Assembly: GCA_016584305.1 (NCBI GenBank)
Contig: JACEEZ010012862.1
Location: 15,001-79,000 of the forward strand
DNA length: 64,000 bases
DNA from: Chionoecetes opilio
Lineage: Eukaryota; Arthropoda; Malacostraca; Decapoda; Majidae
Reading direction: 5' to 3'
The notes below the pieces were generated by a model. It made no database searches. It saw only the letters and a program-made list of their open reading frames with translations, and had not been told where the DNA came from. Within the stretch, counting starts at the first letter, position 1, and every line of letters begins with the position of its first letter. The translations under genes and the position numbers were made by a program. This document shows positions 22,190 to 33,455 of the stretch, piece by piece.

Positions 22190-22830
22190 AAAGGGGGGGG
22201 GGGGGGGCATGGCCGCATGCCCCCCCCATGCCATGCCTTGAAATGTGGACAACTGGTAGAGACGAAATGTGGACATCTGGTAGAGACAAAATGTGGACAA
22301 CTGGTAAGCTGGCCACACACACACCGGCGCGGCCTGTCCGGCCGACAAAAAGTGGCGGGGCATCGTTCGCCGGACGAGACCCACACACACCGGCCGCCTC
22401 ATGAAAATATACAGTACACGTCGGACCACCGTGGTGACAACATGAATCCGCTGTCCGAAAATGACTTGTTGGTGATGGCTGCATGTGCAGCCATATATAA
22501 TACCTACATATAATACGTCATACTATATATAATACGTCATATATAATACCTATATTATCATAAATACAATTATAACTGGTACAATTAGTAATTATCTGGC
22601 CGAGCGAGGGGCGGGCCGCTCCGGAAGGCACCCACACACACCAGGCGGCAGGCCGCGCCGGACGGAATTTTCAAGCATCGACTGATTTTCATCCGGCCGC
22701 TGCGACAGGCCCCGCCGGATGAAAAACCCCCCCACACACACACCGGCCGCCTCTAGCCACGCCCCTTTTCGTCGACCGGACAGGCCGGGCCGGTGTGTGT
22801 GTGTGGCCGGCTGTAGAGATGAAAAGTGGA
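22190..22830. repeat. GC-rich inverted and direct repeats inside the hAT-like element
   Basis: A G run, three units of AAATGTGGACAACTGGTAGAG-type (22240-22305) and inverted GGCCGG/CACACACAC-rich segments (22310-22390 against 22610-22815). Open frames here lack recognisable domains. Confidence 0.6.
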
Positions 22831-22920
22831 CAACGTGAACGGCACAGGTGTTGTGTAATTTGGATACTTTTCTTAGGTAAATGAAGCTTGTATTTGCGTA
22901 CTGCAAAGACTAAATTATAA

Positions 22921-22927
22921 TATAATC

Positions 22928-22994
<67 letters not shown>

Positions 22995-23092
22995 ATAATA
23001 TACATATATTATATATAAATATATATATATTTATATAAACATATATATATTATATAAAAATATATATATATTATACATAAATATATATATAT

Positions 23093-23169
<77 letters not shown>

Positions 23170-23183
23170 ATACTTATATTTTT

Positions 23184-23218
<35 letters not shown>

Positions 23219-23220
23219 CT
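22921..23220. repeat. AT microsatellite and poly-T
   Basis: Long TA runs (22930-22982 and 23101-23161) separated by degenerate TATA words, then a T run. Confidence 0.95.
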
Positions 23221-23716
23221 AATTTATGTATTCTTTTTTTATATTTATATATGAACTTATTTTTTATATATATTTATTGATTTTTTTATTTACTGATTTT
23301 TATAATTTTTTTTTTTTTATTTACATATATTTTTTACTTCTAAGTTTTTTGTATTTTTTTATTTGCAGGGATGTCAATTTTCCGCGGATTCGCGGATTTC
23401 CGAGTATTTTATTGCCAGCTAGGTCATTTCTATGAATCGTCTAGATTCGGGTTAAAAATGTTTGGGGGGGTGGGTGTACATTGTTGGCTAGCCCACAGCG
23501 ACCCGACCCTGAACCACACAGACCACATTTATCCAGCACAAATAAAAGATTTTATTATTTAAACATTTTTTTAGTAAATTTATAATGACGCTAATAATTG
23601 AAAATTGTGTATAAATGACACTTTTTGGTGTTAATATTTCTTCATCAGAAAATGGTTAATATTCATTACATTTCAAAATGGTTAATATATTCATATAATT
23701 ATACAATTTAAGTATG

Positions 23717-23747
<31 letters not shown>

Positions 23748-24554
23748 AATTGTGGACACAAAAACAGACAAAATTGAGACCATAAATTATTATAGATATA
23801 ACCAAGGACCTCTCAGAAGCTCTCTCAGAGCATGAAATTTACACCCGAACCCCCAGCTGGGAGGTTCCCTCGCTACGCTCGGTCAGCATCGCTGCTCTCG
23901 GATGAGTTGGTCGCCCTATTATTTTATTTCAGAGTTTTTTTTCTTTTCTTGTTGACATCCCTGTATTTGCTATATTTTTTATTGTTATTATTATTTTTTT
24001 TTTTTATTACCGGAACCGATTCCAACAATTCCGAGAGTCTATGGAACCGGAACATGCAGTTCCAAAATTAACGGTTCCTGCCCAGCCCTACTCCCCAAAG
24101 GGGAGGTTGTTTATAGGGAGGCGAGAGATAAGTGTTTACGTCCGCCACACGCTTCTTCCTCTTGTGATCTGCATCGCCTCTGTTCTTCCCTTGCCGCGGA
24201 CACTTTAATGAGGATTTGGCTTTAGTTAGGAGGTTAAAGCGTGGGGTTAGGTTCGGTTAGTGAGTCAAAAGGTGGGGTTAGGTTAGTGTAATTTTCATAT
24301 CTCCTATACACTCCTTCCTATTAAAAACGTCTTATATCTCAGAAAGTATTGATTTGTGACGGAAGCTCATAGAGAGAATGTTTCTTAGAATTCAATAAGG
24401 TGAACAGAAACCACACTCCCAATTGTGTAGGCAAATTCGGTCTTGGTGTAAACATTTACCAAGTATAGGATAACAAAATATATAAAACAATAGATCAATA
24501 GGCGACAAAATGAGATCAGAATTATTTTTTTTTTTTTTTTTTTTTATTTATTAC

Positions 24555-24782
24555 ATTTGTGTCCTGACTGTGACCACTGTTGCAGGTGGTGAGGTCACAG
24601 TCCCAGCTGGGTCTCTGTGTCCTGACTGTGACCACTGTTGCAGGTGCTGAGGTCACAGTCCCTGCTGGCTCTGTGTCCTGACTGTGACCACTGTTGCAGG
24701 TGCTGAGGTCACAGTCCCAGCTGGCTCTCTGTGTCCTGACTGTGACCACTGTTGCAGGTGCTGAGGTCACAGTCCCAGCTGG
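24555..24782 (+). repeat. 58-bp minisatellite upstream of Z3 (4 units)
   Basis: Four units with the inverted pair GACTGTGACC/GGTCACAGTC and the CACTGTTGCAG/GT splice-like junction, ending directly before the zinc-finger exon. Confidence 0.9.
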
Positions 24783-24848
24783 GTGTTCTGCTGCACACTA
24801 AGGCATCTCGCGCTGGCATCCCTAAAGCTTCCTGCAGGACCGGCCACC

Positions 24849-26132
24849 ATGTGTGCTGCCACGAGTATTGCTGCGCTGGAGGCTGTGGCAGGAGGCAGCA
24901 GCACCACCAGTGGCCGGGAGCAGCAGCAGCAGTCTGCCTCAGCTGTGGGGAGGCACAGGAGCGATGGCAAGAATCACCTGGAGGCAGGCAGCTCAGGCCA
25001 AGAAGGAGAGAGGCAGTTTTGTTGCTCACAATGTAGTAAATCATTCAGATGCAAGAGTGTGCTTAAGAGACATTTCCTGACACACAGTGGCGTCAAGGAT
25101 TATGAATGTCTGGAGTGTGGGAAAAGATTTAATCATAAGTCTCACCTCACCAGACACACCCTGACACACAGTGGTGTTAAAAATCATGAATGTCTGGAGT
25201 GTGGGAAAAGATTTAGTGATAAGTCTAACCTCACCGAACACTCCTTGATACACAGTGGTGTTAAAAATCATAAATGTCTGGAGTGTGGGAAAAAATTTAC
25301 TCTAAAGTCTAACCTCACCAAACACACCCTGACACACAGTGGTGCTAGAAAAAATTATGAATGTCTAGAGTGTGGGAAAAGATTGACTAGTAAGCTTGGC
25401 CATACCATACACACCCAGACACACAGTGGTGTTAAAAATCATGAATGTCTGGAGTGTGGGCAAAGATTTAATTGTAAGTCTCACCTCACCGAACACACCC
25501 TGACACACAGTGGTGTTAAGAAATATCAATGTCTAGAGTGTGGGAAAAGATTTAATCATAAGTCTTGCCTCACCGAACACACCCTGAAACACCGTGGTAT
25601 TAAAAATCATGAATGTCTGGAGTGTGGGCAAAGATTTAATCGTAAGTCTCACCTCACCGAACACACCCTGACACACAGTGGTGTTAAAAATCATGAATGT
25701 CTGGAGTGTGGGAAAAGATTTACTAAGAAGTCTAGCCTTACCGAACACTCCCTGACACACAGTGGTGTTAAGAAATATCAATGTCTGGAGTGTGGGAAAA
25801 AATTTACTAGAAATTCAAAACTCACCACACACACCTTGAGACACACTGGCTTGAGGGAGTTCAAATGTGATGTTTGTGGCAAGTGTTTCAAGACAAAGAG
25901 GGATATTACCAAGCACGTGAAGATTCACATGAAACACTTGTTCAACCTGAGTACACACAGTGGTGTCAATAATCATGAATGTCTGGAGTGTGGGAAAAGA
26001 TTTAATAAGAAGTTTAACCTCACCCGACACACCCTGATACACACTGTCTTGAGGGAGTTCAAGTGTGATGTTTGTGGCAAGTGTTTCAAGACAAAGAGGG
26101 ATATTGCCAGGCACGTGAAGATCCACTTTTGA
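24849..26132 (+). CDS. C2H2 zinc-finger protein Z3, 13 fingers
   Basis: An intact 427-residue frame from the Kozak ATG at 24849 (an upstream in-frame ATG at 24783 would add 22 residues but has poor context). A ~58-residue Ala/Ser/Gln-rich N-terminus without a KRAB, BTB or ZAD domain is followed by 13 C-x2-C-x12-H-x3-H fingers. Finger 1 starts FCCSQCSKSF. Fingers 2-10 are mostly HECLECGKRF types joined by THSGVKN linkers rather than the usual TGEKP. Fingers 11 and 13 are the near-invariant FKCDVCGKCFKTK type, separated by MKHLFNLSTHSG. A nuclear sequence-specific DNA-binding role is expected for the family; targets are unknown. Paralogues are Z2, Z4, Z5 and Z6 in the same orientation. Confidence 0.9.
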   Translation: MCAATSIAALEAVAGGSSTTSGREQQQQSASAVGRHRSDGKNHLEAGSSGQEGERQFCCSQCSKSFRCKSVLKRHFLTHSGVKDYECLECGKRFNHKSHLTRHTLTHSGVKNHECLECGKRFSDKSNLTEHSLIHSGVKNHKCLECGKKFTLKSNLTKHTLTHSGARKNYECLECGKRLTSKLGHTIHTQTHSGVKNHECLECGQRFNCKSHLTEHTLTHSGVKKYQCLECGKRFNHKSCLTEHTLKHRGIKNHECLECGQRFNRKSHLTEHTLTHSGVKNHECLECGKRFTKKSSLTEHSLTHSGVKKYQCLECGKKFTRNSKLTTHTLRHTGLREFKCDVCGKCFKTKRDITKHVKIHMKHLFNLSTHSGVNNHECLECGKRFNKKFNLTRHTLIHTVLREFKCDVCGKCFKTKRDIARHVKIHF

Positions 26133-26280
26133 GGTGCTGTGTTGTGTGGACAAGTGTTGTTGTACCCGTGGCTGTGGCAGTGGGTGGTGGTGGTGGTGGT
26201 GGTGTCAGCCGTGCCCTTGTGTTCTGTGAGGGAGTAATGGCCCCAGCAGTTGTTGGGTGGCCAGTGCAGGTGTGACTTTC

Positions 26281-26286
26281 AATAAA
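26281..26286 (+). terminator. Poly(A) signal of Z3
   Basis: AATAAA 149 bp after the stop codon, in the context TTTCAATAAATGTG shared by all units, followed by a GT/T-rich stretch. Confidence 0.78.
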
Positions 26287-26365
26287 TGTGTTTATTTGTA
26301 CAACTCTGTGTTTGTGTATATCTTTATTTGATCTCAGGGTTGGCAGTTTGTTTAGCAGTTTATGA

Positions 26366-26655
26366 AGAGTGTAGTGGTAATGGTGGTGGTAGTGATGGTG
26401 GTGGTTGGTGGTGATGATGATGGTGGGGGTGATGGTGATGATGGTGGTGGTGGTGGTGGTGATGGTGGTGGTAGTGGTGATGATGGTGGTGGTGGTGATG
26501 ATGGTGATGGTGATGGTGGTGATGGTGGTGGTGGTGGTGATGATGGTGGTGGTGGTGATGATGGTGGTGGTGGTAGTGGTGGTGATGATGGTGGTCGTGA
26601 TGGTGGTGGTGGTGATGGTGATGATGGTGGTGGTGGAGGTGGTGATGGTGATTTC
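26366..26655. repeat. GTG/GAT microsatellite
   Basis: A trinucleotide tract (GTG and GAT) downstream of Z3. Val/Met, Gly/Asp, Pro/Ser open frames over it are not genes. Confidence 0.95.
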
Positions 26656-26699
26656 AATCCTTACTTCGGTGGTAACGTCTATTAGGAAAGATAAATGAC

Positions 26700-28595
26700 G
26701 TTTTATTTATATATATGAGATACGCCGGGGCTACACCACCTCGATGAGGTGGTGTAAATCTACGCCATAATATTGGCCCTGTGACGTCACGGAAATGGAG
26801 TAAGTACGCTTGCTGGATCCAGACAGGGAGGGTTGGCGCAGACTTGCGCCGAGGGTAAAGTCTGGCGTTGTGACGTCATCGATTTGGCGCAGATGTAGCT
26901 CTTGATCCAAGAAAGTTTTCGAAAGAGGAGTATCTCAGACTTACACTGACATACGCCGGCGTATGTGTTTGTGTGATGCCATGGTTTTTCCCCAAATTTT
27001 CTTTGTTATTTCTCTCTGATTTGCACTGGTTATATGAATTTAAATTATTAATTGTTAATCTCCACTGACGGGTAAATTCTTCTCGCTACAACTGAATTGG
27101 AATGAACTTAATTTAGTAGGGAATTGCTGCCACCAGTCCAAGTGGGTATTCCTATGGTCCACCCCTTGAACACGATTTAATATATAAAGATTACGGTAGT
27201 CGTGGGGATACTATGAGTATACCGAGTAAGTCTGAAACTCTCGGAAAACGTGGAGAAATATTTCCACAGCAGAGAATAGTCACCTGGGATTTTGTAAGAA
27301 AAAAAGAATTCCTACTTTAACTTATTTGGTTTATTTGACAAGAGGTTATTCCTGGTTGAAAAACTTATGTATAGTTATGGCTTAATTTAGTGGATGGAAA
27401 GCTTCTGACGAGCATAACCTGCCTAACTGGACTAGATTCCTAGACCTACCATCTAAATACATACAAGATAAACACCTAAGATATACATGGAGAACATAGG
27501 GAAAGGAAATGTGAGAGTAACGAAAACTGTTTGGGAGTCGCGACCATGTGGAAACACGTGTTCCGCTTGATAAATCTGGGAGACGGGGAAGAAGCGAATC
27601 ACTTTGTTAGGCGGTGGGGGGGGGGGGGGGAGACTAACACTGGTTAAGATATCATCACCAGAAAAAAAGTAAAAGAGGAGACGAAAACGATAACACCTTA
27701 CCTGGGAGACGGTGAAGAAACTAATGCCGTCGCATGGCTCTTCATGGAGGACTGAGGACAGCTAAACCGCGGGAATTAACGAGTGTTCAAATACTCACCA
27801 GAGTCTTCATCACGAGGACACGAAGTGTCGAATGTTTCTTATTAGCTGGGGAAGCAGATATACCCACGAAGTGAGTAACTATAACACAATTCTCTTAATT
27901 TGATTAAGGAAAATTTAATTCATAAATATAATCAACGGGGAGGGTATTAAACTTAATCCAGAACGACCGTACGAACGCGTTTTTCACAGTGGTAGGATAT
28001 TTTGAAGCGTGATAGAATCTTGGCCGACTCTTAATTCAAGCGAATGACTACTAATTTATGCATTAATATGCGAAACAAAACTCAATTTTTCTCTTTTTTA
28101 AGGATGTTCAGAATCTAAGAGTGTTATTCGATCTGCCAGGAGGGTAAGGGGGGAATAAGAAGTTTTGACTCTACAAGTTATTGGTAATCGCGAAGTTAAT
28201 GTCTCACATATTATACCTCGTGGCTCTGGCGTTGGGGGGGGGGGGGAAGAAGGTGGATAGAGGGGGGGGAGATAGGAATGCAAGAGAGAGAGAGAGAAGC
28301 ATACGAATGAAAGATAGATAATACGAGAAATGAAATAATTTGAATGGCCTTATCCTAATAAATAACCTGTTCACTTATATACTGGATTTAGGCAACACTT
28401 AGTCTAGACTGAACCTATGGTTTATGAAACCTTCTCTTCCTTTCATAGGACATATAACTCTGAAATCGTGTGATGGAAATTTCCATCATTACTCTTGGAA
28501 TTTTCCCGGCATTACACACGTTTATCCTCCGGGAGAATTAATTTTTTTTAACATCAAATTAACTACTTACTGACCCTCCGTTTCCTTTCGAAATC
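26700..28595. other. Unassigned sequence downstream of the minus-strand gypsy element
   Basis: No gene or clear repeat is seen. A short hairpin (CACCACCTCGATGAGGTGGTG, 26735-26755) is near the left edge. Because modules M3 and M4 are interrupted between about 26700 and 33455, part of this is probably the 3' noncoding region or LTR of the gypsy element, but no matching second LTR is present to prove it. Confidence 0.4.
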
Positions 28596-28599
28596 TTTG

Positions 28600-29049
28600 T
28601 CAAGGGAATGTGTGTGAATGGGACGTATTTATGGTTAATTTACTGGATATCCTACTATTCTTTGAACGGGTATCTGTCGGTATATACCTCATGGGGATAC
28701 CGGAATGTGCATAAACTAACGTATACTCCACTGAGAGGAAAGTATCCCAATCAACCTCTACCTGGGTAGTAACGTGGTCGTCAAACCTGACTCGTACCCG
28801 TATTCTCGTTCTAGGGATGTCCAGAGACGCACGCCGGCTATACTCATGGTTATGTAACAAGCACCTAGAAAAGTCCTGAAATATCCGCATACACCGCAAG
28901 CTGGTTGACTGTGGTTGAGTAGCAATACTACTATCTCGAATTAAAATACTCCTCTCACTGAACCAGGCTGAGCCCGTGAAAATAGATACTCCGAATTCTA
29001 GAAATGAGAAATCTCCTAGACAAATTGTTTTATCTAGTCCGACACACAC
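28600..29049 (-). CDS. Unrecognised 149-codon frame after integrase
   Basis: An open frame on the same strand as the gypsy polyprotein, about 160 bp after the end of integrase. It has no visible transmembrane segment, signal peptide or conserved motif. It could be the remnant of a third reading frame of the retroelement or chance coding. The start is simply the first ATG. Function not known. Confidence 0.3.
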   Translation of the reverse strand: MCVGLDKTICLGDFSFLEFGVSIFTGSAWFSERSILIRDSSIATQPQSTSLRCMRIFQDFSRCLLHNHEYSRRASLDIPRTRIRVRVRFDDHVTTQVEVDWDTFLSVEYTLVYAHSGIPMRYIPTDTRSKNSRISSKLTINTSHSHTFP

Positions 29050-29212
29050 TCACCTCCGTGACTCAGTATCTACTCCTAACACATCTTAAACCTAAAATTT
29101 CACTCAGTCTTCCTCGATGAGCCTTCTAGGAGGTCTCCTTATACGAGGGGCTAATTGTTCATCCACGGACTGGGTTTGTAAGACACTTTCCATCGGTTCT
29201 ACTAACCACTCT

Positions 29213-30440
29213 TCACTGCCGTGATAAGGCTTCACTTGCTCGGCGGCCCGTTGCACTTCCTTCCCGTGAAAACATTTTCAACACATATACACTGCCACTC
29301 AAACGTACCTCCACCACCCTATAGATCCCATCCCATTTCATATTTAGTTTACGGCATGTGCCTGGTATGGTGGTCTCTTTTCTGACCCATACCAGTGCTC
29401 CCACCTCCACCACTTGATTTTTCCGCTTTCGGTTGGCGACGTCTCTGTACCGACGCGACATTTCTGATGCGTCTCCCGGATTAGGGCGTGGGCCACGTTC
29501 ATGTCGTCTTGTTCTCCCTCAACGCCGGGTAAGGAAGTCTCAACTAGCCTGGGGGTATGGCGAGAGAAGAAAGCGAAATAGGGTTGTTGTCCAGTTGAGG
29601 TGTTTGTACCGCTTGATTCATGGTGATTTGGCACGGCCTGCAACAACGTGGGCCAGCGAAAAGGGTGACCTTGGCACAGGGTCGAGAGGACTGACTTAAG
29701 AGTCCTGTGCATCCTCTCGGTCACTGAGTTTCCTTGAGGGTGGTAGGGGGTCGTATAAACAGATAGTGATCTGGTGTCGTGTGCAGAACTGCTGGAATCC
29801 TTGCTGGTGAATTCTCCTCCGTTGTCCAGGACGATGTTGCGGGGTGCACATAGTCGGCCAGGTACTGCACATGGTCTTTATATGGTGTGTAGTGTGTTTG
29901 GTCTTAAGGGGGAAAAACCTAACAAACCTACTGTAATGGTCGACTACCGTCATAACATAGCGGTAACCTTGTGCTCCGGCTACCATATCAGTGAGATCTA
30001 TCCCTATCCTCTCTAATGGTTTAGACACTGGTGGTAGTTCCTTCCAGGGTTGTTGTAACCCGTTATTTCCCTTTAAATCTTTGACAAGTTACACAATTCT
30101 TGACATATTCACACACATCTACTTTCAGAGTTGTCCAATAGTATAGTTCCTCGGCCTTCTTAATAGTTTTCTTTTGTCCTAAGTGACCTGATAATTCATG
30201 CGCATGTTGGAGAGCGGGGATAGTCATACTACGAGGAATTATGAGGACATATTGTAGGCTTCCATCTGTTTTTTCTCGGACATAGTACAGTATGTCATTT
30301 ATTACTGTAAATTGATCTAAAGTGGCTTTCGGTATGCGTTTCGTAGGAACTCGACCTCCCTCCAGATATTCCACTAATTCTTGCCATACAGGTTCTTCCG
30401 TTGTCGTAGTTTGAATTGTTGTTGATTTAGTCCTAGCCAA
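29213..30440 (-). pseudogene. Gypsy integrase (frameshifted)
   Basis: The minus strand from 30440 gives the N-terminal zinc-binding part (HAHELSGHLG ... CVTCQRFKGK). The core begins ERIGIDLTDMVAG (first catalytic Asp, about 30005) and continues after a frameshift with SVTERMHRTLKSVLSTL (catalytic Glu region, about 29700). A C-terminal part reads GALVWVRKET and MKWDGIYRVVEV near 29290-29390. At least two frame changes separate the pieces. Confidence 0.85.
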
Positions 30441-30840
30441 GTAGTCTCGGCCGACGGGTTATCACCCCAACGGGGCTGTGACAGATGATCGGCGACGAAA
30501 TTATCTTTACCTTCAGGTGTTTAACCACATAGTTATATTCGCGCATTTCTAGTATCCATCTGGTCATCCGGGGAGATTTAGTTATTCTTTTAAATATACT
30601 GGTGAGAGGTTGGTGATCCGTGACGATCGAGAATTTCGAACCCCAGAGATAATGATGGAAATTCCTACAGGTGAGAACTATAGCCAACGCTTCTTTATCG
30701 GTAGCGGAGTAACGGGTCTCGCAAGAATTTAATTTCTTGGAAAAATACCCTATGGGACAGTTTGAACCATTTGATTGAATTTGACTTAGGACGCCTCCGA
30801 CGTGGTGTGTACGCGCGTCCGTCGTAAGGATGAAAGGTTC
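30433..30840 (-). pseudogene. Gypsy RNase H fragment
   Basis: The minus-strand frame has SIVTDHQPLTSIFKR and RMTRWILEMREYNYVVKH, the conserved DHxxL..../R....L..Y block of Ty3/gypsy RNase H. The N-terminal Asp motif region (30690-30840) is in another frame. Confidence 0.82.
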
Positions 30841-31095
30841 ATGTATTGCGCCTAACCAGGACCTGTCTGATTAACAATCAGACACGCTTTGAGATGTTCG
30901 GAACGCGTGTGGCATTCATTCGTCCAGGCGGAAAATGACGTGAGCTCTAGTTAAGTTAGTAAGTGGAGCAGCAACGTTCGCAAATGAGGGAACATGTTTC
31001 TTATAGAAACCACACATCCCTAAGAAACGTCGGACTTCCTTGACCGTTTTGGGAGCTTTCATTTTTATACTGCTTCCACATTTTTCAAATCCGGC

Positions 31096-31650
31096 TTACT
31101 TCCCTCTGCTGAGATTCGATGGCCCAGAAAAAGTGACTTCTTTTAGTCCGAAAGTACATTTACTGAGGTTAAGTTTCACTCCATTCGTGGTGAGGAGTTC
31201 GAAGAGTTGATTAAGGCGCTCCAAAAGAAGAGGGAACGTAGGAGCCCATAGAATTAAGTCGTCTAGGTAGTTTTTTACCCATCCCTTCTGAAGGAGGGGA
31301 GTTAATACTGAAGCCATCCGCCGGGAAAATTTAGCGGGTGAGCAGTTTAGTCCGAACGGTAGGCGTCGAAAACGATATAGGGTGACACCATCGCTGAAGG
31401 TGGTGAGATCACGGCTTTCGTCATCGAGTAATATCTGGAAATAGCTTCGCGCATGTCTAGGGTAACATAATACTTTTGACCCGCGGCTTGTTCTACCAAT
31501 TCCTCTAGTCTTGGAAGTGGGTAGATGTCAATGGCGAGTTGTTTATTTATGTGTCGATAATCTAAACACATTCTTTTACTACCATCTGGTTTATTTACCA
31601 AGAAAAATTGGTGACAAACCATGCGGCCGTGGACCGTTCTATGATATTTC
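31096..31650 (-). pseudogene. Gypsy reverse transcriptase (frameshifted)
   Basis: FFLVNKPDGSKRMCLDYRHIN (about 31545-31610) and YVTLDMREA are the palm-domain blocks with the first catalytic Asp. After a frame change the YLDDLILWAP catalytic box lies near 31250-31280, followed by LNLSKCTFGLKEVTF. The frame is not continuous. Confidence 0.85.
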
Positions 31651-31995
31651 GGTCTTCCATGTCTTGTAGCATATGTGAAATGAGTTCCTTTGCTTTCTCG
31701 GGATAGCGATACGTAGGTCCCCGACTGGGTTGAGGGTCAGCCACTTTAATGTGAACCGGAGGACCGCTGATAAGTCCTAATTCATTCTGGTCTAGGATGA
31801 AAAGAGGATCATTCTCTAGAATTACCCCTTGTAACTCTTGTTGTTCTGAAACAGTCAGGTGTTGCCATTTTTGTCCCTTGATTAATTCTTTCAGCCTTTG
31901 GGTTCGGGTTCCTTTTGGTTGTACTTTATCGTTTCCCGGTATTAAGTCATTGTGTATTTCATGAATGGAATTGATTGTTTTCGATGGAGGAATTT

Positions 31996-32690
31996 CTACC
32001 TTTTCGTATGAACCGAGGATAGTACCTTTGCGAAAAAAAACTTTTCCTTCTTGGTATTATTCGTGAAGGGGACATAGATAGAACTTTCTGATGTCACTTG
32101 TACTAAGTAGGGGTGACTAGTTTTACTAACTCTTTCCTGAGGATAGACAAGTAGGTCAGAACCTGGGATCTCGTTTACGTTTACCGGCATAAACATGGAG
32201 TGGTAAGGGTTTACTTTCACCGGATGGAGAAGGTTTATTTGTGATGATATCTGTGACGGGCTTGTGAATTCTACAGGATATCTGTGTATTCTTTCAATTT
32301 TGTTTCTCTTTCGGCGAATATGATTAACTGTACGAGGGCTATCACCCCAGCGCATCGCTCTACTTTTTCCGTCCCATGTGAGGGTGGCCTTTGTGAGTAT
32401 GTCACAACCAAGAAGCACATCACCGATGAGATAAGAATCTGGAACAACTGGGAACCATTTTTTACATTTTTGTTCGTCATCGATTTCAATTTCCGCCCAT
32501 ATCATGCCGAGAATTTTCAACGGTGTGTCTGTGATTCCCACAAGGCGAGGAGGATTCCGCCGTTTATTTATTTCCCCTCCGTTTCGTTTTGCGGTACATT
32601 CTTTGATTAAAGTATAGCCACTCCCCGTGTCTACTATGGCTTCTACTATTTTCCCGTTGATAATTACATGGATAGTGGGTGAAATATCAT
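31996..32690 (-). pseudogene. Gypsy aspartic protease region
   Basis: The minus strand near 32640-32690 reads IHVIINGKIVEAIVDTGSG, the retroviral-type protease active site DTGSG, and further on GDVLLGCDILTKATL, the flap/ILG-like block. The downstream part to 31996 is a linker with no domain. Confidence 0.75.
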
Positions 32691-32700
32691 CTCCGTCTAG

Positions 32701-32940
32701 TTATGATTGTTGCCTTGGGTTTTGGGCTTGGCTCGGGGTTTGAGTGTGATTTCCCTGGGCGCGTCCAGGGCACCTACGATTTCCCCTCCGGCATCCGGAT
32801 CTGCGACAATCGAAACAATGATCTAATGGAGGTTTTCTCCAACATTCCTGAAGGGTATGTGCTTTCGTCTGACAATAGGCACAATACTTGCGAGTGGGTG
32901 TTTCAAATTGTGGGAGTCTTTCGGTTTTCTCTTGAGCCAA
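32701..32940 (-). pseudogene. Gypsy gag zinc-knuckle fragment
   Basis: A short frame with CAYCQTKAHTLQEC and a second Cys-rich run (HCFDCRRSGCRRGNRRC) upstream of the protease. This is the nucleocapsid end of gag; the capsid part is missing. Confidence 0.65.
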
Positions 32941-32999
32941 ACGGATCTGAATTTCTCGGACTTGGTCCCCGCGTAAAACTTTTCTATGGGATGTTATTT

Positions 33000-33455
33000 A
33001 CACATATATATGAATTAATCCTTTAAAACTGCTTTATTTTCAATTCGTAAGGTTCTCACATAATTTACTGCTCATATTTTACTGATTTCAAGCGTTATTT
33101 CATGATCTAAGAGACATTTTAGGGTAATGTAAGTGCTACGTTTAGCGCGAAGTTATGTCAGCAGGAACTGCTAGACCCATAGCTATGGCGGAAATTTGCT
33201 CCATAGCTATGGAGATCTTATGGGCAACTTTATGTTATGTCGAACCTTATGGGAATCCCATAGCCTTATCATAAATACCGGGCCTGGTCTCTGATACCAA
33301 GAACCTGCAATTCTCAACCTTCTGGACCTTGCAAAGTTCAGAAGCAGAGAACTGTTGGTGTTTCTGGTACCGGAGCCATGGGGACCAACACACAACTCGT
33401 AGCCATATCACAGGTATACCAAAAACCGGTTTTGGGTATATTTCGGGTGACCGAT
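33000..33455. other. Unassigned sequence before block A of M4
   Basis: No gene seen. It contains two perfect CCATAGCTATGG palindromes (33177-33188 and 33201-33212) and joins block A at GATTTAATGGAG. Confidence 0.4.

Larger units (their letters stand above)
21119..24090. mobile_element. hAT-like non-autonomous element, 2972 bp, TSD CTCCCCAA
   Basis: The ends are TAGGGCTGGGCGAGAACCG and, inverted, TAGGGCTGGGCAGGAACCG. The 8-bp TSD CTCCCCAA is at 21111-21118 and 24091-24098. Subterminal GGAACCGGTTCC-type motifs recur at both ends. The interior holds a TA-flanked MITE, GC-rich and AT-rich repeats and no transposase frame. Ends of the TAGGG/CAGGG type with 8-bp TSD identify hAT. Confidence 0.88.
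20635..24460. mobile_element. F1 foldback of M3, split by SINE and hAT-like element
   Basis: The left arm is 20635-20767 and the right arm and loop remainder are about 24110-24460, ending AAACATTTACC followed by AAGTATAG. The compact form is 34215-34700. The loop was invaded by a type 2 SINE, and the SINE head by a hAT-like element. Confidence 0.8.
29200..32990 (-). mobile_element. Ty3/gypsy retrotransposon, decayed, minus strand
   Basis: In minus-strand order: CCHC nucleocapsid fragment, DTG protease, reverse transcriptase, RNase H and integrase, which is the Ty3/gypsy order. Frames are broken at several places. Most of gag and the 5' LTR are missing beyond 32990. No LTR pair was found. The element lies between the 3' part of M3 and block A of M4. 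Confidence 0.85.

Noticed and set aside
24752..25036. Cys/Arg-rich 94-codon frame overlapping the start of Z3 (and equivalents in other units)
   Set aside because: It is an out-of-frame reading of the same exon and stops where the fingers begin.
26352..26685. Pro/Ser- and Gly/Asp-rich frames
   Set aside because: All are readings of the GTG/GAT tract.
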